64,000 nt of DNA from contig JAFUOJ010000009.1 in assembly GCA_017481945.1 (NCBI GenBank), positions 141,553 to 205,552 of the forward strand. Direction: 5' to 3'. The notes under the pieces were generated by a model, which searched no databases, was not told where the DNA came from, and saw only the letters and a list, made by a program, of their open reading frames with translations. This DNA comes from Parabacteroides sp. Its GTDB lineage: Bacteria; Bacteroidota; Bacteroidia; Bacteroidales; Tannerellaceae. Below are positions 1 to 8,924 of this stretch, one piece after another; within the stretch, counting starts at the first letter, position 1; the number at the start of each line of letters is the position of its first letter. Both the position numbers and the translations under genes were made by a program.

Positions 1-186
1 TTCTCTGTGGCAGAACAATTCACAGGTGTTGCCGGTGTAATGGTCTCTATTGAAGATACGATTCGAGGTTTTAAAATGATTATGGACGGCGAAACGGATC
101 ATATTCCGGAACAAGCCTTCTTGAATGTCGGGACTATCGAAGATGTTTTTGAAAAAGCGAAACTCCTGGCGGAACAAGCAAACTAA
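1..186 (+). CDS. atpD: F1Fo ATP synthase beta subunit, C-terminal end (partial)
   Basis: The first 61 codons seen here are the end of the catalytic beta subunit of F1; the rest lies upstream of the window. The visible stretch contains the conserved C-terminal helical region of AtpD (SVAEQFTG, then an [13 protein letters not shown] segment and a final LLAEQAN). It is followed after 6 nt by atpC in the same direction. That is the Bacteroidetes arrangement, in which atpD-atpC open the operon rather than close it. Identity is certain from the motif and context; nucleotide-binding motifs are outside the window. Confidence 0.96.
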   Translation, partial: FSVAEQFTGVAGVMVSIEDTIRGFKMIMDGETDHIPEQAFLNVGTIEDVFEKAKLLAEQAN

Positions 187-192
187 ACAAAT

Positions 193-426
193 ATGAAACT
201 GGAAATTATATCTCCAACAGGTGTTCTTTTCGAAGGAGAGATCGACTGTATCTCTCTTCCGGGCACAATGGGATCTTTCGAGATTTTACCTGATCATGCC
301 CCAATAATAGCTGCTCTCCAACAAGGAATCATTGAATATGACAACGGGAAGCAGAGGGCTGAACTATCAATCCAAAGCGGATTTGTAGAGGTAAAGAGTA
401 ATCTAATAACTGTTTGTATTGAATAA
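193..426 (+). CDS. atpC: F1Fo ATP synthase epsilon subunit (short form)
   Basis: Encodes a 77-residue protein that is only the N-terminal beta-sandwich domain of epsilon (starts MKLEIISPTG; LPGTMGSFEILPDHAP is the family signature). The C-terminal helical hairpin that lets epsilon inhibit ATP hydrolysis in E. coli-type enzymes (about 130-140 residues) is absent, as is usual in Bacteroidetes. It lies 6 nt after atpD and 18 nt before the membrane protein gene, so it is part of the operon. By inference, hydrolysis must be restrained by other means in this enzyme. Confidence 0.95.
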   Translation: MKLEIISPTGVLFEGEIDCISLPGTMGSFEILPDHAPIIAALQQGIIEYDNGKQRAELSIQSGFVEVKSNLITVCIE

Positions 427-444
427 CCTAAAAAAATAGAAACA

Positions 445-897
445 ATGGGGGAATGGTTAAGTAAAAAAACGGGATGGTTAAAAACAAAGCTTATGGCATT
501 GGTTACATTTATCAATGCTGCAATTGGTATCACATTAGGGGGATTGCTTTACACGATTTGGCCGGATCTCTATTTTAAATGGTATCCTTCCATTCCTGTG
601 TTCTTTTGGTTAACAGGTATAGTCATGATATACGTGCTTGACCGTGTAAAAAGAGAAAATGGAGACGTTACTATCACCATGTTTATGCTTATACGTTTTT
701 GCCGATTCACATTAGCCCTCATTTTTTTAGGGCTATATATTGTTTTGGTCAATACAAATATGCAAACATTTGGTTCTACACTTATGCTCTTTTATCTAAT
801 CCATCTTGGACTGGAGACGTATACAGTTTATTTGTTTGAGAAAAAAAGAATGAAAAGAGAGAAAAAAGAAAGAGATGAACGATATCAAAAAAAATAA
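445..897 (+). CDS. Membrane protein of the atp operon (AtpI-like position)
   Basis: A 150-residue protein with four hydrophobic segments (about residues 16-38, 46-64, 77-100 and 108-128) and a very basic C-terminal tail (KKRMKREKKERDERYQKK). It sits between atpC and atpB and overlaps the atpB start by 23 nt, so it is translationally linked to subunit a. Its position and topology resemble the assembly-associated AtpI proteins of other phyla, but I see no diagnostic AtpI motif. Treat it as an unnamed atp-operon membrane protein, perhaps helping c-ring or Fo assembly. Confidence 0.8.
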   Translation: MGEWLSKKTGWLKTKLMALVTFINAAIGITLGGLLYTIWPDLYFKWYPSIPVFFWLTGIVMIYVLDRVKRENGDVTITMFMLIRFCRFTLALIFLGLYIVLVNTNMQTFGSTLMLFYLIHLGLETYTVYLFEKKRMKREKKERDERYQKK

Positions 898-1924
898 ATG
901 GGTAGGAATTATTCTATTCCTATGGTTCTGTTCTTTTCTTCCCGTAAAAGCAGAATCAGAGAAAATAGATGTGCAAGACATTGTCTTTTCGCATATCCAG
1001 GATTCCTATGCATGGCATATTACCGAGTGGAATGGCAAAGAGATAGAAATACCTCTTCCTATTATAGTCAAAAGCAAGGAACAAGGATGGGATTTCTTCC
1101 TTTCTCACCATCTACATCATGGAAATAGCTACCATAATTATTACATCGCAGCAGATGGTAAATATGCAGGTAAACTTGTTGAAAAGAATAGTCATGGAGA
1201 AGAGGTTCGTCCTATAGACTTGTCTTTGACTAAAAATGTCTGTGGTCTATTTTTCGCTTGTGGTGCACTGCTATTCATTGTGCTCCGAACAGCCCATTGG
1301 TATGAGAAACATCCGAACCAAGTACCAAAAGGATTTATCGGAGTCGTTGAAACAACCGTTTCTTATATTCAAGATAATGTCATTAAGGCATCAATTGGTG
1401 AAAAATACTACAGTTCATATTCATCTTATCTATTGACTGTCTTCTTCTTCATCTTGATTAATAATTTGTTTGGGATTATCCCTATTTTTCCCGGAGGAGC
1501 CAATGTTACCGGAAATATCGCAATCACATTGGTATTGGCAGCATGTACATTTATTGCTATAAACTTATTTGCTCCTAAAGCATATTGGAAAGAGATATTT
1601 TGGCCCAATACACCAATTTATTTGAAGCTTCCTATTCCTATTATGCCTTTCGTTGAGTTTGTCGGTATTTTTACTAAACCTATAGCATTAATGATTCGTC
1701 TCTTTGCAAATATTATGGCAGGACACTCCATTATTTTAGCGCTCACGTGTTTAGTATTCATCACCGCCTCTATGGGTATTATTATCAGCACAGGGATGAC
1801 CCTTGTTTCTGTCATTTTCTGTGTATTCATGAACTGCATGGAGCTTTTAGTAGCTTGTCTACAAGCCTATATATTTACCATGTTATCTGCAAGCTTTATT
1901 GGACAATCCAAATCGCAACATTAA
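875..1924 (+). CDS. atpB: F1Fo ATP synthase subunit a
   Basis: A 349-residue Fo subunit a, which forms the proton half-channels against the c ring. It begins with an extra N-terminal extension that looks like a cleaved signal peptide (WVGIILFLWFCSFLPVKAES) followed by a soluble domain of about 90 residues. This is longer than the E. coli protein (271 aa) but typical of Bacteroidetes. The C-terminal half has the conserved membrane helices. The essential arginine lies in IALMIRLFANIMAGH (about residues 270-285), the family signature. The gene overlaps the preceding one and ends about 40 nt before atpE. Confidence 0.96.
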   Translation: MNDIKKNKWVGIILFLWFCSFLPVKAESEKIDVQDIVFSHIQDSYAWHITEWNGKEIEIPLPIIVKSKEQGWDFFLSHHLHHGNSYHNYYIAADGKYAGKLVEKNSHGEEVRPIDLSLTKNVCGLFFACGALLFIVLRTAHWYEKHPNQVPKGFIGVVETTVSYIQDNVIKASIGEKYYSSYSSYLLTVFFFILINNLFGIIPIFPGGANVTGNIAITLVLAACTFIAINLFAPKAYWKEIFWPNTPIYLKLPIPIMPFVEFVGIFTKPIALMIRLFANIMAGHSIILALTCLVFITASMGIIISTGMTLVSVIFCVFMNCMELLVACLQAYIFTMLSASFIGQSKSQH

Positions 1925-1964
1925 TTATAAATATAATATTGATCAATCACTAAAAATTCAAAAT

Positions 1965-2219
1965 ATGTTATCAACAATTTTATTACAAGCAGTAGCCGGA
2001 GCAGGTTTAACAAAATTAGGAGCAACAATTGGTGCAGCATTAGCTGCTATCGGTGCAGGATTAGGTATTGGAATGATCGGTAAAGGAGCTGTTGAATCTA
2101 TTGCTCGCCAACCATCCGCAACTGGAGAAATTCGTACCTCTATGTTAATCATGGGTGCATTGATTGAAGGTGTAGCACTATTCGCAATAGTCGTTTGTTT
2201 CTTGGCTTTATTCCAATAA
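1965..2219 (+). CDS. atpE: F1Fo ATP synthase subunit c
   Basis: An 84-residue proteolipid with two transmembrane helices and the polar loop RQPSATGEIR. The ion-binding carboxylate is the Glu of GALIEGVALFAIV in helix 2. Helix 1 has no Gln, and the Glu is not followed by the Ser/Thr pair that binds sodium in Ilyobacter-type rings, so the ring is most likely proton-coupled. An in-frame ATG 22 codons upstream exists, but the start at 1965 gives a standard-length protein without a polar leader. Confidence 0.96.
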   Translation: MLSTILLQAVAGAGLTKLGATIGAALAAIGAGLGIGMIGKGAVESIARQPSATGEIRTSMLIMGALIEGVALFAIVVCFLALFQ

Positions 2220-2231
2220 AAAGTACAAAGT

Positions 2232-2732
2232 ATGTCACTATTTACACCAGATTCCGGACTACTGTTCTGGATGATTGTTTCATTCGGAATTGTCTTTGCA
2301 ATCCTTTCTAAATATGGCTTTCCCATTATTGTAAAAGCGATAGAACAAAGAAAGGCATACATCGACAATTCCCTCGAAGCAGCACGTCAAGCCAATGAAC
2401 AGCTTGCCAATATACAGGCTGAAGGAGCCAGAATACTGGCAGAAGCAAAAGAGAGACAAAACAAAATTTTAAAAGAGGCTTTTGCTGAAAAAGAGCAAAT
2501 CCTCGAGGAGGCTCGCCAAAAAGCGACTGCCGAGACTCGCCTACAGATAGAAGAAGCGACTCGACGTATCCAAGAGGAGAAAGAAAAAGCAATCCGCGAA
2601 GTACGTTCAGAAATCACTGATCTCTCTATCGCAATCGCGGAAAAGATTATAAAAGAAAAAATCGGCCGAGACAAAGAGCAACAGCAAATTATGAATCGGC
2701 TATTAGATGAAGTATCGTTTTGTAAATCATAA
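2232..2732 (+). CDS. atpF: F1Fo ATP synthase subunit b
   Basis: A 166-residue peripheral stalk subunit. One N-terminal membrane helix (about residues 10-28, LFWMIVSFGIVFAILSKYG) is followed by a long charged coiled coil rich in Ala, Glu, Lys and Gln (residues 35-150). This pattern is diagnostic of subunit b. It lies 12 nt after atpE and 3 nt before atpH. The only subunit b gene visible is this one, so the stalk is presumably a homodimer. Confidence 0.95.
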   Translation: MSLFTPDSGLLFWMIVSFGIVFAILSKYGFPIIVKAIEQRKAYIDNSLEAARQANEQLANIQAEGARILAEAKERQNKILKEAFAEKEQILEEARQKATAETRLQIEEATRRIQEEKEKAIREVRSEITDLSIAIAEKIIKEKIGRDKEQQQIMNRLLDEVSFCKS

Positions 2733-2735
2733 CGT

Positions 2736-3278
2736 ATGGATATAGGAATAATCTCTAATCGATATGCAAAAGCTCTTTTCTCTCTCGCAAAAGAAAGAGA
2801 TCTTGCAGATCAGGTATATGAGGACATAAAAAGGTTGGCTAATAATTTTTCTCTTGAACCAGAATTGAAAACGGTTCTAAGTAACCCTCTCACTTCTAAA
2901 GAAGAGAAACAAAAACTATTAATAACAGCCGGTGGTATAGAGGTTTCAGACTTATATACTCGTTTTATACATCTGATATTAGAACATAAACGAGAAAATC
3001 TTTTACCTTTTATCGCTCATACCTATATCCATTTATACAGACAGGATAAACATATCACGCGTGTACAATTTCATACAGCTGTTCCTGTGAGTGAAGAGGT
3101 CAAAGAACATTTACAAGACAAACTAAGAAAAGAGATGGGATGTACAGTTGAGTTTTCCGGAGTAGTTCAACCTGAATTAATCGGAGGATTTCGTCTGCGT
3201 ATCGGGAATAAACGGATAGATGCCAGCTATGCGACACAGTTGCGAGAGCTTCGCAAGCAATTACTTGAAAACAAATAA
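2736..3278 (+). CDS. atpH: F1Fo ATP synthase delta subunit
   Basis: A 180-residue delta subunit (OSCP homologue) linking the b stalk to the top of the F1 head. The N-terminal six-helix domain starts [15 protein letters not shown], the usual opening of the family. The C-terminal part contains the conserved [19 protein letters not shown]-like segment (here [13 protein letters not shown]). Length is standard. The gene is packed between atpF and atpA with gaps of 3 and 14 nt. Confidence 0.95.
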   Translation: MDIGIISNRYAKALFSLAKERDLADQVYEDIKRLANNFSLEPELKTVLSNPLTSKEEKQKLLITAGGIEVSDLYTRFIHLILEHKRENLLPFIAHTYIHLYRQDKHITRVQFHTAVPVSEEVKEHLQDKLRKEMGCTVEFSGVVQPELIGGFRLRIGNKRIDASYATQLRELRKQLLENK

Positions 3279-3292
3279 AAAAGGAAAGAAGT

Positions 3293-4873
3293 ATGACAGA
3301 CCAAATAAAGGTAAGTGAGGTTTCCACCATCCTACGCCAACAATTGGAAGGAATTAGTACCAACATCCGCACTGAAGAAGTAGGTACAGTGCTCCAAGTA
3401 AGTGATGGTGTTGCACGTATATATGGACTTGATAATGCCGAAGCAAACGAATTATTACAGTTCGACAATGGCATGGAAGCAATCGTAATGAACTTGGAAG
3501 AAGACAATGTCGGAGCCGTTTTATTAGGTTCAACAGATAAAATCAAAGAGGGAGACATTGTTAAGAGAACAAGACGTATTGCCTCAATCAACGTTAGTGA
3601 AGGTATGATCGGACGCGTTATCAATCCATTAGGTAACCCCATCGATGGGAAAGGAGAAATAACCGGAGAAACCTGCGAAATGCCTTTGGAACGGAAAGCT
3701 CCAGGTGTTATCTTCCGACAACCTGTAAATGAACCTTTGCAAACAGGTATCAAAGCTGTAGACGCCATGATTCCTATAGGACGTGGCCAACGCGAATTGA
3801 TCATCGGAGACCGTCAAACCGGTAAAACCTCTATTGCTATCGATACAATCATCAACCAGCGCAGTTCCTATGAAGCTGGTAATCCTGTATATTGTATCTA
3901 TGTAGCTATCGGTCAAAAGGGTTCAACTGTTGCAGCACTTGTCAATACGTTACAAGAAAAAGGAGCAATGGATTATACCATTGTTGTAAGTGCCACAGCT
4001 TCTGATCCCGCAGCAATGCAATATTTTGCTCCTTTCGCCGGCGCTGCAATCGGAGAATATTTCCGAGATAGTGGACGTCACGCATTGGTTGTCTATGATG
4101 ACCTCTCCAAACAGGCTGTCGCTTATCGTGAAGTTTCCTTGATTTTACGTCGTCCTTCAGGACGTGAAGCTTACCCGGGAGATATATTCTATTTACACTC
4201 TCGTTTATTAGAGCGTGCGGCTAAAATTATAAACCAACCTGAGGTGGCTCGTCAAATGAATGACCTTCCCGATAGTATGAAAGATAAAGTAAAAGGAGGA
4301 GGTTCTTTGACTGCTTTACCTATCATTGAAACACAGGCAGGAGATGTATCAGCGTATATTCCTACCAATGTAATATCTATCACAGACGGACAAATATTCC
4401 TTGAAACCGACTTGTTCAACCAAGGGAACCGTCCGGCAATCAACGTAGGTATCTCTGTCTCTCGTGTAGGGGGTAATGCACAACTAAAAGCCATGAAGAA
4501 AGTGGCTGGTACATTAAAGATAGATCAGGCTCAATTCCGAGAATTAGAGTCATTCTCTAAATTCGGAGGAGAAATGGACGCAGTTACTGCATTTACCATT
4601 GATAAAGGACAAAAAAACACTCAGCTATTGATACAACCTCAGTATAGTCCAATGCCCGTAGAGGAACAAATTGCAATTCTTTATTGCGGAACAAATGGAT
4701 TATTAAAGGATGTTGCTTTGGATAAGATTCATAATTTCGAACAAGAGTTTTTACGCGAATTACATACCTCACACCAACATGACGTATTAGACATACTCAA
4801 AACGGGGGTAATCAACGAGGATATCCAAAAGAAATTAGAAGAAACTGTTAAAAAACTAACAAGGGACTACTAA
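3293..4873 (+). CDS. atpA: F1Fo ATP synthase alpha subunit
   Basis: A 526-residue regulatory/non-catalytic nucleotide-binding subunit of F1. The Walker A loop GDRQTGKTS is at residues 172-180, Walker B ([10 protein letters not shown]) near 265. The alpha-type signature [14 protein letters not shown], which contains the arginine finger, is near residue 385. It begins with a ribosome-binding-like AAGGAAAGAAGT just before the ATG. The spacing to atpG is only 3 nt, consistent with coupled translation of the F1 subunits. Confidence 0.98.
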   Translation: MTDQIKVSEVSTILRQQLEGISTNIRTEEVGTVLQVSDGVARIYGLDNAEANELLQFDNGMEAIVMNLEEDNVGAVLLGSTDKIKEGDIVKRTRRIASINVSEGMIGRVINPLGNPIDGKGEITGETCEMPLERKAPGVIFRQPVNEPLQTGIKAVDAMIPIGRGQRELIIGDRQTGKTSIAIDTIINQRSSYEAGNPVYCIYVAIGQKGSTVAALVNTLQEKGAMDYTIVVSATASDPAAMQYFAPFAGAAIGEYFRDSGRHALVVYDDLSKQAVAYREVSLILRRPSGREAYPGDIFYLHSRLLERAAKIINQPEVARQMNDLPDSMKDKVKGGGSLTALPIIETQAGDVSAYIPTNVISITDGQIFLETDLFNQGNRPAINVGISVSRVGGNAQLKAMKKVAGTLKIDQAQFRELESFSKFGGEMDAVTAFTIDKGQKNTQLLIQPQYSPMPVEEQIAILYCGTNGLLKDVALDKIHNFEQEFLRELHTSHQHDVLDILKTGVINEDIQKKLEETVKKLTRDY

Positions 4874-4876
4874 GCT

Positions 4877-5740
4877 ATGGCTTCACTCAAAGAAATAAAG
4901 CTCAGAATCGCGTCTATCCGAAGCACGCAGAAAATTACAGCGGCAATGAAAATGGTTTCTTCTGCCAAACTTCACCATACCCAAATGTTAGCAGAACATA
5001 CCCTTTTATATGCCAATAAACTTTCTGCCATCTTAAACGGGTTGTTAGAGGTTACCGATGAACAAAAGTCTTCTTATACGGAAGAACGTAACATAAAAAG
5101 CATAGCAATCGTTGTTTTTTCTTCAAGTAGTGGACTTTGTGGTACATTCAATACGAATATATGGAAAAACTTATCAACTCGATTACAAGAGCTTCACACG
5201 CAAAACATAACAGTTCATCTCTATCCTATTGGGAAAAAGATAGTAGATGAACTGCACAAAGCGGGTTATACTACTCATGAAGATTTCTTACATTTAGGAG
5301 AAAAGCCCTCTTATGAGGAGGCTGTTAAATTAGCTTCTTTTTTAAAAGACTTATTTATTTCAGGACAAGTAGATCAGGTGGAGTTACTTTATCATCACTT
5401 CAAGAATGTAGCGACACAGATATTAACTCGTAAAGTTTATTTACCGATCACATCACCAGAAACAGAGAATAAAGAGTCGATTCAAAATACAGACTATATT
5501 TTGGAACCATCTCAAAAAGAACTTTTAGCTCTCCTCTATCCTAAATTTCTAAATTTGACAATTTATACCACTTTATTGGATACAATCACTGCAGAACATG
5601 CAGCGCGAATGATGGCTATGCAAATTGCCAATGATAACGCAAATGATTTGATCCAAGAGTTAACACTCCAGTACAACAAAACACGTCAGCAAGCAATTAC
5701 TAACGAATTACTGGATATTATGGGAGGAAGCGGGAATTAA
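4877..5740 (+). CDS. atpG: F1Fo ATP synthase gamma subunit
   Basis: A 287-residue central rotor shaft. The N-terminus (SLKEIKLRIASIRSTQKIT) and the C-terminal helix (EHAARMMAMQIANDNANDL, near residues 235-255) are the two coiled-coil arms and carry the family signature. It is the last gene of the operon. A strong hairpin overlaps its stop codon, marking the operon end. All eight F1Fo subunits are thus accounted for in one transcription unit. Confidence 0.97.
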   Translation: MASLKEIKLRIASIRSTQKITAAMKMVSSAKLHHTQMLAEHTLLYANKLSAILNGLLEVTDEQKSSYTEERNIKSIAIVVFSSSSGLCGTFNTNIWKNLSTRLQELHTQNITVHLYPIGKKIVDELHKAGYTTHEDFLHLGEKPSYEEAVKLASFLKDLFISGQVDQVELLYHHFKNVATQILTRKVYLPITSPETENKESIQNTDYILEPSQKELLALLYPKFLNLTIYTTLLDTITAEHAARMMAMQIANDNANDLIQELTLQYNKTRQQAITNELLDIMGGSGN

Positions 5741-5786
5741 TTTTCCTGGGCAGGGAGTCTATTTTTCCTGCCCGGAGAAATTAATT
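5737..5786 (+). terminator. Rho-independent terminator of the atp operon
   Basis: CTGGGCAGG (5746-5754) pairs with CCTGCCCGG (5767-5775, one G-U pair) around an 11-nt loop. The stem is prolonged by TTAATTT on the left, starting in the atpG stop codon, and AAATTAA on the right. The stem is GC-rich in an AT-rich neighbourhood and is followed by ATTTTAG. Its place directly after the last atp gene supports transcription termination. Confidence 0.8.
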
Positions 5787-5919
5787 TTAGAAATAAAGTT
5801 TCGTCCTTTTAGGAAACTTTCAAACAAGTAAAAAACCAAAAGTTTTCCACTTTTCTTCGAATCGCACCTATATATCAGCTGATTGACATATTTTAACCAC
5901 ACAAAAGTTTTCCAAAAAG

Positions 5920-5949
5920 TTTACTATACAGTTATCCTGCTTACATTTG
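5920..5949 (+). promoter_or_regulatory. Probable promoter of nrdDG (Bacteroides type)
   Basis: TACATTTG at 5942-5949 matches the Bacteroidetes -7 consensus TAnnTTTG exactly. TTTA at 5920-5923 is a one-mismatch -33 element with an 18-nt spacer. The predicted transcript would start near 5955, about 35 nt before the nrdD ATG. The AT-rich stretch upstream (5800-5919) contains repeated AAAGTTTTCC-like words (for example near 5840 and 5905), which might be regulator sites. Confidence 0.65.
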
Positions 5950-5988
5950 CAACCGCTAAATTTAATTATCCAAATCAATAATTTTATC

Positions 5989-8196
5989 ATGATTCAAACT
6001 GTTATCAAACGAGACGGACGTATTGTCGGATTCAATGAAGAAAAGATAGCAACTGCTATTCGCAAAGCGATGTTACATACTGAAATTGGAGAAGATCGAG
6101 AATTGGTTCGACAAATCACAGACCATATCTCTTTCAAAGGAGATACTCAAATGACTGTTGAAGCGATTCAAGACGCTGTCGAATTGGAATTGATGAACAG
6201 TAGCCGTAAAGATGTTGCTCAAAAATATATTGCCTATCGTAATCAACGCAGTATTGCACGTAAGGCAAAAACACGTGATATGTTTTTAGAGATCATCAAT
6301 ATCAAATCAAACGATATTACTCGCGAGAATGCAAATATGAATGCAGATACTCCTGCGGGAATGATGATGAAATTTTCCAGCGAAACAACCAAACCATTCG
6401 TTGATGACTATTTATTAAGTGAAGAAATTAAAGAAGCGGTAGAAAAAAATTATTTGCACATCCATGATAAAGATTATTACCCGACAAAGAGTCTTACTTG
6501 CGTACAACATCCTTTAGATCATATCTTAAAATATGGCTTCTCCGCAGGACATGGAGAATCACGTCCGGCAAAGCGTATTGAGACAGCCAGCATTTTAGGT
6601 TGTATCTCTTTAGAAACGGCCCAAAATGAAATGCACGGAGGACAAGCTATTCCTGCTTTTGATTTTTATTTAGCTCCATACGTACGAAATAGCTTTATCG
6701 AAGAGATTAAAAATTTAGAAGATCTTACCGGAGAAGATTATAGTCATCTATATCAAATAGAATTAGAGGACTATATAAACCGACCTTTAGATGATTTAAA
6801 AGGAGAAGCACGTATTATACAACACGCCATGAATAAAACCGTCAGCCGTGTCCATCAATCTATGGAGGCTTTCATTCATAATATGAATACTATCCACTCC
6901 CGTGGAGGTAATCAGGTTGTATTCAGTTCTATTAATTACGGGACAGACACTTCAGCCGAAGGACGTTGTATCATTCGTGAAATTCTTAGAAGTACTTATC
7001 GTGGAGTCGGGAATGGGGAGACGGCTATTTTCCCTATCCAGATTTGGAAAAAGAAACGAGGTGTAAGTTACTTGCCGGAAGACCGTAACTACGATCTGTA
7101 TCAGTTAGCTTGTAAAGTAACAGCTCGTCGTTTCTTCCCTAATTTCCTAAATTTAGACGCAACATTTAATCAAAATGAAGATTGGAAAGCAGATGATCCC
7201 AAACGATATATTCATGAAGTGGCAACTATGGGATGTCGAACACGTGTATTTGAAAACCGCTTTGGTCCTAAAACTTCTATTGGTCGAGGAAACCTCTCTT
7301 TCTCAACCATCAATATCGTTCGTTTAGCAATCGAATGTATGCCTATCGAAAACAAAGAAGAGCGAATTGCCCGGTTCTTCGCCAAATTAGATCACATGTT
7401 AGAGGTTACAGCACATCAGTTACACGAACGTATGGAATTTCAAAAAACGGCTTATGCCAAGCAATTCCCTCTATTGATGTCATCTCTGTGGTTAGGAAGT
7501 GATAAACTAAAACCCAACGACACAATCGCTTCTGTAATTAATCAGGGTACATTAGGTATCGGCTTTATCGGATTAGCCGAATGTTTGGTGGCATTGATCG
7601 GGAAACATCATGGAGAAGACGAAGCAGCCCAAGAGCTGGGATTGAGAATTGTGACCTATATGCGTGATCGTGCCAACCAATTCTCTGAAAAATATCAGCA
7701 TAATTACAGTATCTTGGCAACTCCTGCCGAAGGTTTGTCAGGGAAATTCACACGTCGTGACCGTAAGCAATTTGGGATCTTACCGGGAATTACAGATCGC
7801 GACTACTATACCAACTCAAACCATGTCCCTGTTTACTACAAATGTAGTGCTCGACATAAAGCAGAGATAGAGGCTCCTTATCATGATCTAACACGTGGAG
7901 GACACATTTTCTACGTTGAAATGGATGGGGACGCGACACACAATCCGGAAGTTATCATGCAGGTTGTCGATATGATGGATCGTTACAATATCGGTTATGG
8001 CTCTGTTAATCACAATCGCAATCGTTGTTTGGAATGTGGGTATGAAAACGCAGATGTAAAATTAGAAAAATGTCCCAAATGTGGAAGTACACATATTGAT
8101 AAACTGCAACGCATTACCGGCTATTTAGTCGGAACGACAGATCGTTGGAACAGTGCCAAATTATCAGAATTAAATGATCGTGTTACCCACAATTAA
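5989..8196 (+). CDS. nrdD: Anaerobic (class III) ribonucleoside-triphosphate reductase
   Basis: A 735-residue glycyl-radical enzyme that makes deoxynucleotides without oxygen. An N-terminal ATP-cone allosteric domain (IQTVIKRDGRIVGFNEEKI, residues 1-95) precedes the ten-stranded barrel. Near the C-terminus are the zinc cysteines C680, C683, C695 and C698 (CLEC...CPKC) and the glycyl-radical loop RITGY with Gly711. An in-frame TTG 14 codons upstream lies inside the predicted -7 box, so the ATG at 5989 is preferred. It is followed 11 nt later by its activase nrdG. Essential for growth of an anaerobe unless a class I or II enzyme exists elsewhere. Confidence 0.98.
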   Translation: MIQTVIKRDGRIVGFNEEKIATAIRKAMLHTEIGEDRELVRQITDHISFKGDTQMTVEAIQDAVELELMNSSRKDVAQKYIAYRNQRSIARKAKTRDMFLEIINIKSNDITRENANMNADTPAGMMMKFSSETTKPFVDDYLLSEEIKEAVEKNYLHIHDKDYYPTKSLTCVQHPLDHILKYGFSAGHGESRPAKRIETASILGCISLETAQNEMHGGQAIPAFDFYLAPYVRNSFIEEIKNLEDLTGEDYSHLYQIELEDYINRPLDDLKGEARIIQHAMNKTVSRVHQSMEAFIHNMNTIHSRGGNQVVFSSINYGTDTSAEGRCIIREILRSTYRGVGNGETAIFPIQIWKKKRGVSYLPEDRNYDLYQLACKVTARRFFPNFLNLDATFNQNEDWKADDPKRYIHEVATMGCRTRVFENRFGPKTSIGRGNLSFSTINIVRLAIECMPIENKEERIARFFAKLDHMLEVTAHQLHERMEFQKTAYAKQFPLLMSSLWLGSDKLKPNDTIASVINQGTLGIGFIGLAECLVALIGKHHGEDEAAQELGLRIVTYMRDRANQFSEKYQHNYSILATPAEGLSGKFTRRDRKQFGILPGITDRDYYTNSNHVPVYYKCSARHKAEIEAPYHDLTRGGHIFYVEMDGDATHNPEVIMQVVDMMDRYNIGYGSVNHNRNRCLECGYENADVKLEKCPKCGSTHIDKLQRITGYLVGTTDRWNSAKLSELNDRVTHN

Positions 8197-8207
8197 AAAA
8201 GAGAAAT

Positions 8208-8708
8208 ATGCTTTCTATCATAGATATCATTGAAGATACAACGGTCGATGGCCCCGGTTTTCGAACAGCTATTTATGCAGCAGGCTGCCCCAATGCGTGT
8301 CCCGGATGTCATAATCCGGAATCGTGGGATATTAAAAAGGGGAAACAAGTTTCGACTGAAGAGATCTTAGAAAAGGTATTGGCTGACGATTTTGCAAATG
8401 TAACCTTCAGCGGTGGTGACCCTATGTTTCAACCGGAAGGATTCACCGAGTTAGCACGAGCAATTAAAGAAAAAAGCCAAAAGAACATTTGGTGCTATAC
8501 AGGTTATACCTTCGAGAAACTACTCAATAATCCTAAACAGGCAGAGCTTCTTAAATACATAGATGTCTTAGTAGACGGAAAATTCAAACAGGCATTACGA
8601 GATGAGAGTCTTCTCTTTCGAGGGAGTAGTAACCAAAGATTAATTGATGTGAAGGCTTCGCTTAGAGAGAATAAGACCGTTTGTGTAAATTATAATCCAT
8701 ATATATAG
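8208..8708 (+). CDS. nrdG: Anaerobic ribonucleotide reductase activating protein (radical SAM)
   Basis: A 166-residue radical SAM enzyme that installs the glycyl radical on NrdD. The 4Fe-4S cysteines C27, C31 and C34 form the expected CxxxCxxC motif (CPNACPGC). FSGGDPMF (near residue 65) is the SAM-binding GGE-like region. It forms an operon with nrdD. Its 3' half and first 42 nt are repeated almost exactly at 11909-12147 as a broken copy, so this locus was the border of a duplication (see findings). Confidence 0.97.
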   Translation: MLSIIDIIEDTTVDGPGFRTAIYAAGCPNACPGCHNPESWDIKKGKQVSTEEILEKVLADDFANVTFSGGDPMFQPEGFTELARAIKEKSQKNIWCYTGYTFEKLLNNPKQAELLKYIDVLVDGKFKQALRDESLLFRGSSNQRLIDVKASLRENKTVCVNYNPYI

Positions 8709-8722
8709 TCATTTTTTCATCG

Positions 8723-8911
8723 GAAACCTCCGCAGCGCTGCCGGCAAGCTTTCAGACATTCCTGAAACCTCGACGGCGCCGCTGGCAAGCTTTCAGAAGC
8801 TCCAGAAACCTCGACGGCAGCGCTGGCAGACTTTCAGAAGTTCCAGAAACCCCGCCGGCGGTGCTGGCAGACTTTCAGGAGGTCCGGAAACCTTCCCAGC
8901 GCTGCCGTCAG
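8723..8911. repeat. Tandem 41-bp GC-rich repeats, about 4.6 units
   Basis: Units begin with GAAACC at 8723, 8764, 8805, 8846 and 8887 (the last one partial), an exact 41-bp period. Each unit has a GC-rich core that is nearly palindromic (CAGCGCTG, GGCGCC, CGGCAGCGCTGG) followed by GGCA-AGCTTTCAGA. Units differ at several positions. The GC content is far above the surrounding DNA. The array fills the gap between nrdG and the convergent serpin gene. A shorter version lies after the broken nrdG copy (12162-12226). Function is unknown; it could act as a bidirectional terminator or protein-binding array. Confidence 0.85.
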
Positions 8912-8924
8912 GTAGAAATTGATT

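Noticed and set aside
1965-2219. Sodium-coupled ATP synthase, given that a sodium-pumping decarboxylase is present
   Set aside because: Subunit c lacks the helix 1 Gln and the Ser/Thr next to the helix 2 Glu that bind sodium, so proton coupling is more likely.
8723-8911. Possible CRISPR array (regular 41-bp units)
   Set aside because: The units follow each other without unique spacers, vary among themselves and there are no cas genes nearby; it is a plain tandem repeat.
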